Assembly: GCA_002118135.1 (NCBI GenBank)
Contig: BDIU01000038.1
Location: 1 to 64,000 of the forward strand
Reading direction: 5' to 3'
DNA: 64,000 nt
Origin: Trebouxia sp. TZW2008
Taxonomy: Eukaryota; Chlorophyta; Trebouxiophyceae; Trebouxiales; Trebouxiaceae
This document shows, in pieces, positions 58,991-64,000 of the stretch. Position 1 is the stretch's first letter. Each line of letters begins with the position of its first letter. Under the pieces are notes generated by a model. It was not told the origin of the DNA, made no database searches, and saw only the letters and a list, made by a program, of their open reading frames with translations. The position numbers and the translations under genes are program-made.

Positions 58991-59830
58991 GCATGCATGC
59001 AATGATGCTGATAATGTTGTTGATGCTGCTGCTTAACCAGGAAGGCATGTTGCCCAAATGCAATAGCAGTGTCTTGCGCAATGGCATCCAGATACAGTCG
59101 CAGCACATCGATGACATCAAATAAAGGAAGTCTCCTGCGTGCATCAGGGTCACACAGTGAGCTCAGCATGTTACACGGCATATTAAACACCTGACAAGTG
59201 CCCGTGAGCGGCTGAAGCCTTCCTTGATCTTTGAGCGCAGTGCATGCAAATGGTCTGGTGATGTCTCTGCACAGCTGCAATCGCAAACCCTTCCCATACC
59301 ATCACAGCATGTTGTTCTCGCCTGATGCAGCTCATCAACTTGTGCACGTTGACCTGTCTGGAAGCTAAGTCACAGGCTGAACTGGCTGGTGTACAGGTAG
59401 ATCAAGCAAGCGTGCTAGACTTCAAGCTCAGCAAGCTCAACAAGGCAGGGGCAGCCATGCAGTCAGAGAACGCCTCATCTGTGTTCCCTTTGAAGGCTGC
59501 ATCTCATAAGTCAGTGGCTGCAGGTAGAGTGCACAGCAGCCCTTCATGCAGGACCAGTCATCCTCTGACCTGTTCCTCACTAGATGCCTGCCTTCTTTAG
59601 CGGAGGCACCTGCAATGATATCTGGCATGCACAGATACGTCATCATCTGTGGATGCTCAACCATGCAGCACCTGTCACAGCCATCAGGGTGTTGTCAGGT
59701 GCATAGAGCACAATCTTGTTGTCAGGGACTTGTGCGCCGCTGTAGTGATGCAGCATTGCCAGGTCGGATTGGTCAAGCAGATTGCACTCCTTTTTGTAGT
59801 CCAAGGTCAAGACTTTGATTTCCATATGCT
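58991..59830 (-). CDS. Exon candidates of an unknown minus-strand gene
   Basis: Two stretches look coding. One is near 59810-59693 (VLTLDYKKECNLLDQSDLAM, then VPDNKIVLYAPDNTLMAVT), with a donor-like ACAG|GTGCTG. The other is near 59160-59030 (RRRLPLFDVIDVLRLYLDAI, then AQDTAIAFGQHAFL). Both have balanced composition and plausible secondary structure. They could belong to one gene, but the intervening exons are not clear and the family is unknown. Confidence 0.35.
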
Positions 59831-60867
59831 GCTAGCAACAACCTCTTTGGCCTTATTTACATTGGCGTCCAGCTGTGTCATGCTGAGGCTGATGCTGAAT
59901 CTTCCCCAGAGGACTCATATCGTCTGCCATGGCGAAATGCATGCGCCCATGTCAGCTTGAGCGTATCATCTTTGTTTAGCAGTGTATCGTTCAGGCCGTT
60001 ATCAGCAGCTGTTGTGCTGGCCTCCTGCCCTGCTACTCACAAACAGTCATGCATGAGGGCCATCAGCTGGTTGAGCACTGTTCCTACACCGTCAGACCAT
60101 GCTGATGCTTGCAGTTTGACCAAGTGAAGGCTTTGAAATGCTTGGCAGGCCAGAATCAAAGCAAGGCATATCTGATACTTGCTCAGCGTACAGCAGACCA
60201 ATGTTGGTGCAACATGTTTTGAGCTGCGGATGGCATTGCAATCTGCTGCAGATTTGTCACGCGATGATTGGCCCGCCATATTGGAGCATGCTGGCTGGCA
60301 ACAGCACTTGCCAACTGTCTGGGTGGCTTTTGGGCAGGACTGCATTGCTTGTTTGCGTTTGACCCTTTCTGAAGCTGGCATGTCACTTGGAACAACTCAT
60401 GCATATCAAGGCTGTATCATGCTTGAGCTGCAGGGACAGATGCAAGTATGCGTGACAGGACCCACTGCATATTTGAAGCCAGGGTGCATATAGTTGATAG
60501 GCAGTTTGAATGCCTCATGTTCAACAGATTTATGGCATGCAAACGTCTTGCTGCAGGTGTCAGATTTACTTGCAAATGCTTTGTCTGATTCATGCTTGTG
60601 CTATGCTGCAGTCCTTTATGTGCCATGTCGGCATTCAGACCGAGGTTGACATGCCAATTCAGTTATGATTGTAGGCAGTTTCAGGGACAACAGCCATCAC
60701 ACCAAAGCAGAAATTGTGAATGCAGGCTGTAGACTTGTCATGGATGTTTGCCTTTGAAGACCCTCCTTATGATGCCATCAATCGCCTTTGGAGACCCCCC
60801 TATGATGCCATCAACTTCTTGTGCCTGATGAGAGTAAGTCTTTTAGTTTGAAGCGCTTGTTGGCAAA

Positions 60868-61075
60868 TCAGGTAGACGTCATTGCTTTGGTTCCGTGCTC
60901 GCTCTTGAATATTGCTTTTACGTCGTCACTGCTGTAATCAAGTATGGTAAGCCTTCTGGGGTAGAAAAGTAAGCCTATTGCAAACATTGAATTTCCAGTT
61001 GCATTGAGATGCATCACCAACAGTGTGTCTCTATTCAAAAGGCGTATGCATTGTATCTCTGCTGACTGCACAGCT
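60868..61075 (-). CDS. Terminal exon candidate, unknown product
   Basis: A minus-strand stretch with a CAGCAG acceptor near 61064 and a stop at 60868. It encodes RLLNRDTLLVMHLNATGNSM, FAIGLLFYPRRLTILDYSSD and a basic end. The beta-strand-like hydrophobic pattern suggests a folded C-terminus. Partners and family are unknown. Confidence 0.4.
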
Positions 61076-61617
61076 ACATAGGCTGCCCTGTCACAAAGGT
61101 GGCCACTCATGTCCTCAGCATCAAGCTATCTGACATCAAAATGTGTGGCAACCTTGATGCACGATCATCAACAATTGACGACGGCTTTCTGTCTTACACT
61201 CTTCAGCGTTGCTTTCTTCAAGCGGATGGCAGGTGCTATAGCACAGTACGCTACCAGCATGACGTGCTGCATGCCAGCAAATGCATTCTGAGCTTGCAAC
61301 CATGGCTCAGGCAGAGCAACTGGATGCTGCTCAGATCGACATGACGAAGCTGGTCATGGCAAGGCATGCACAAACACCTGAGGGGTTGTTGTGCTTTGAT
61401 TGAGGCATTCCATAGGACCGTACAAGCATGCTCTGTTTGCATTGTGGCTTATTGGCATGCGGTATTGCTTCTCTTTGTTGAGCAATGCAGCTTGTTCTGA
61501 TGTCTTGTACAAGTCTTTTGGCTGCAGACGTCTTGCAGAAATTAATGTTTTGTGTAGAATTAAGATTATGTTTCTGTACTGATCACATTATCAACGATGC
61601 TTTGCCAATCTGTAAAT

Positions 61618-61632
61618 CCACCCCCCCCCCTC
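61618..61632 (+). repeat. Poly-C run
   Basis: A homopolymer of about a dozen C residues (ATCCACCCCCCCCCCT) followed by a pyrimidine-rich stretch. It is prone to sequencing error and may be part of a polypyrimidine tract. Confidence 0.8.
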
Positions 61633-61877
61633 TTTCCTTCCCCTCACCCTGCCCGAGTGGGCACGTTGTGTTGCCTACATCATTATGCCAGGTAAGTCTA
61701 GGAATATTTCTGACGCTTTCTTTCCATTTTGGCTTGCATCACAGACTGGCAACATCTCAGATGCTCAAGATGACACGATGTTGGGGCTGGATGTAATGGC
61801 GTGAAATGTGTGCAATGCAGGTTTCGCAGCTTTGGTGTGGAAGGAGTGACAGAATAGTCAAGTCACGTCAGCAAGTG

Positions 61878-62160
61878 CTTGCCAGTCAAAAAGACCCGCT
61901 TCAAACGTTCAAGGGCTGCTGTTAGGCTGAGAATGTTGCTCTGCAAGTAAGCGCATTCTAGTCTCATGTTCATAGGAGCAAATTCATTGCCTTTTTTCTG
62001 CTCAATGACCTGCTTGACTCATCGTCATTGACACAATTGCTTACTGCAATGCCTTCAGTTTCTGAAGACCAATACTCTGTTAAGTGCAGTATCAAGAGCT
62101 GCTTCTCTTGTGCTCAGCCACAACATGACTTTATCGTTCAGCGCTTGTGCTATGCAGAGG
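61878..62160 (-). CDS. C-terminal exon candidates of a helical protein, unknown
   Basis: Two adjacent minus-strand pieces. One is near 62150-62085 (AQALNDKVMLWLSTREAALD, then TALN). A second, after a CTTGCAG acceptor near 61940, reads NILSLTAALERLKRVFLTGK and stops. Together they would form a short coiled-coil C-terminus. The upstream part of the gene may lie in 62.2-64 kb, where I could not define exons. Confidence 0.35.
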
Positions 62161-62199
62161 AGTGACTGTATGTCAGGAGACATGCCATTGCTTTTGCAG

Positions 62200-64000
62200 T
62201 CTTACCATAGCCCTTTTGGAATCTGCCATTAGTTTTTGACGCTCTAATTCCGGTGCAAATTTGGTACATATGCCTTAATGTATTGCTGTGCAGACAAGCT
62301 GAAGCAAGTAAACAGTAGTGCACAGTGGCTGATATGTGTACACTGCAGTATGCACCATATAAACACTATAGGTATTGCACACAGTGTAGTGAACGCTCTC
62401 CTACATTGTGTATTGCCAAATTGTGCAAACGCTTCAGCATGTAAACACTCAAAGACATTGAGTGAGTTTGAACAGTGTCTTGCTGTGTATACACATTTAT
62501 GTGTCTGAAGTGTGTGGTAAATTGCTGCCAAAAGTAGAGACTCAGAGTTGTTGCAAATTTGCTCAGACCATATACAAGTGACAGGTGTACATCCAATCTC
62601 GGTTGTCATTGTCTGCTTGTAAATAAATTGGTTGTATCTGACTTGACATGTATTCAGTGCCTACAGGGCAATGAAAACGCAAAGGCCTGTCGAATCAAGT
62701 GTGCACCAGACGATGTTTTTTTGCAGAGAAGTAAATGCAAATGCTCTCATACGCAACACAACAAACATGCATTCCATCACATAAACACCTGACAACACTG
62801 CACGCCTTGCAGTGACAGTGTTGGATGTGTGTGCTGCTTGAGTACAGCTGCAGCTCCAGAGGCTCAACACAATTGGTGCATGGTGAATTAAATTCACTGA
62901 GTTTATGGCAAGCATCAGTGGTCATAACATGACCATGTGCCCTGTCATTCAGCTGATTCAACCAAGCTTCACATGATGAGGGCCAAACATTGATGCTGTA
63001 TCTGTCAGCATTTTCACCAGATGATGTCACACAAATGGGATCACCTGCACATTGTGAAACAGGACGAGGTACTTACAGAGTACTGGCTTAGTGCTATTAG
63101 GCTCGCAGCCAAGCTCACACGTAGTGCACACGCACGATTGTCACACAAAGATCAACAGAAGTCCCTTCACACTGAGCTTGACGCAGGATTGTACCCTTGG
63201 CAGGACACTAAAACAAACAAGCAGCACCACACAGGGCCACATGGATCATGCTTTACACGTATTACATAGCCACACTGTAACACATTGCGACCACTTGAGG
63301 CTACTTGGACCAAAGATCAAACCCTCACACGCCAGTGGATTGCGTGTGGAGCAACGTATGACACCTGCACGTCAACATCAACTCAATGATGACGTGAATG
63401 AGCAACAAGGCCTTTGGCGAGGTGGTATTGCCACAAAAGAAGCCACAGCTTGAGCATATTAGGGTAGCATGCGCTTGCAGCTCTATCATGGCTTATGATT
63501 GACCAGCCATTGCTTACAGCAAACAGCCAAGCAAGTACAAAATCCAGAACATATCTGAAATTCGCTTCATATCACTGCGTGCCATCAAAGTCCATTCGCT
63601 AGAGGGCTTAGATGACATCTCATGCAGTATGAGCAAGCAAAAATATGTAATGTCGTACACACTTGCAAATGGGGTCTGCAGAATTGTAAAATGCAATGTC
63701 AGCATGGCGCAACCAACGATGCAGCGGAGATCGACTAACCTGGAGACCATAGCGTGGCACCTTGCTGGTGCAGTTGGTGTTAGATGCTGCAGCATTGAGG
63801 TGAGGATCAGCTGCCGCATTACTGCCAGAGCTGTATAACTACATGACTGCAAGTACACGCAAATTGTAATGAAAAGCATGCACATGCTGCATGCCGAAGA
63901 TGTTGAAGTGGCAAAAGCATCACCTGTGGTTGCAAAATGTGCTAGCACTAAGCAGCACTGCTGCTGCTCTGCTTGGAAGCCTTCCGTCTTTGGCCTTTTT
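62200..64000. other. Right end of window, no supported gene
   Basis: Only short, mutually overlapping open frames. A minus-strand stretch near 63800-63740 ends at a CCAG|GTTAGT donor-like site, and 63610-63514 is open. Neither could be tied to a gene. Confidence 0.4.

Noticed and set aside
61296..61401. Plus-strand ORF starting MAQAEQLDAAQIDMTKLVMA
   Set aside because: Looks protein-like, but it is short, has no clear splice partner and lies in a gene-poor stretch. Not strong enough to list as a gene.

Overview
This is nuclear DNA from a eukaryotic alga, most likely a green alga (Viridiplantae, probably a chlorophyte). Genes are split by many GT-AG introns with strong TGCAG acceptors. Base composition is moderate, with abundant CAG/CTG and GCATGC words. 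TGTAA, the usual green-algal poly(A) signal, lies shortly after several stop codons. The recognisable proteins resemble green-plant or algal families: plastid-type ribosomal protein L15, plant-type NAD-IDH subunits, a plant-like RAMP4, and an outer-arm dynein intermediate chain close to Chlamydomonas IC78. The dynein gene implies a lineage that has, or recently had, motile flagella. I do not assign a species.

Layout. 0.5-1.8 kb: exons of an unknown minus-strand gene. 2.8-8.5 kb: complete nine-exon M18 aspartyl aminopeptidase (+). 9.4-10.5 kb: intronless unknown ORF (+). 11-18.5 kb: a repeat-rich, lineage-specific region on the minus strand, with a secreted-protein start at 18.5 kb, a long Ser/His/Gln-rich ORF, a CAG-triplet tract and an array of about nine copies of one exon/intron unit. 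19-20.7 kb: plastid uL15 (+). 21.3-22.4 kb: unclear ORFs, then a 167-bp terminal-inverted-repeat element. 22.9-29.8 kb: a head-to-head pair, the regulatory (-) and catalytic (+) subunits of mitochondrial NAD-isocitrate dehydrogenase. 30.4-32.3 kb: VDAC porin (-). 33.7-34.2 kb: small membrane protein (-). 35-42 kb: dynein intermediate chain (+). 42.6-43.1 kb: RAMP4/SERP1 (-). 44.3-46 kb: unknown helical protein (+). 46.5-53.3 kb: unknown multi-exon gene (-). 53.8-56.7 kb: nucleoplasmin-like FKBP prolyl isomerase (+). 57.8 kb to the end: a 52-residue ORF and scattered unassigned exon candidates.

Six gene models (M18, uL15, both IDH subunits, VDAC, FKBP) plus RAMP4 were joined exon by exon, and every junction keeps the reading frame. 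Each gives a full-length family member.

The most unusual feature is a recurring pattern of exon echoes. Short tandem duplications copy the end of an exon, its splice site and some intron into the neighbouring intron. They occur at three separate exons of the M18 gene, at one exon of the IDH regulatory subunit, at one exon of the unknown 46.5-53.3 kb gene, and repeatedly in the 11-17.4 kb region. Most echoes are frameshifted or have lost the splice donor. One M18 echo keeps an open copy of the metal-binding segment.
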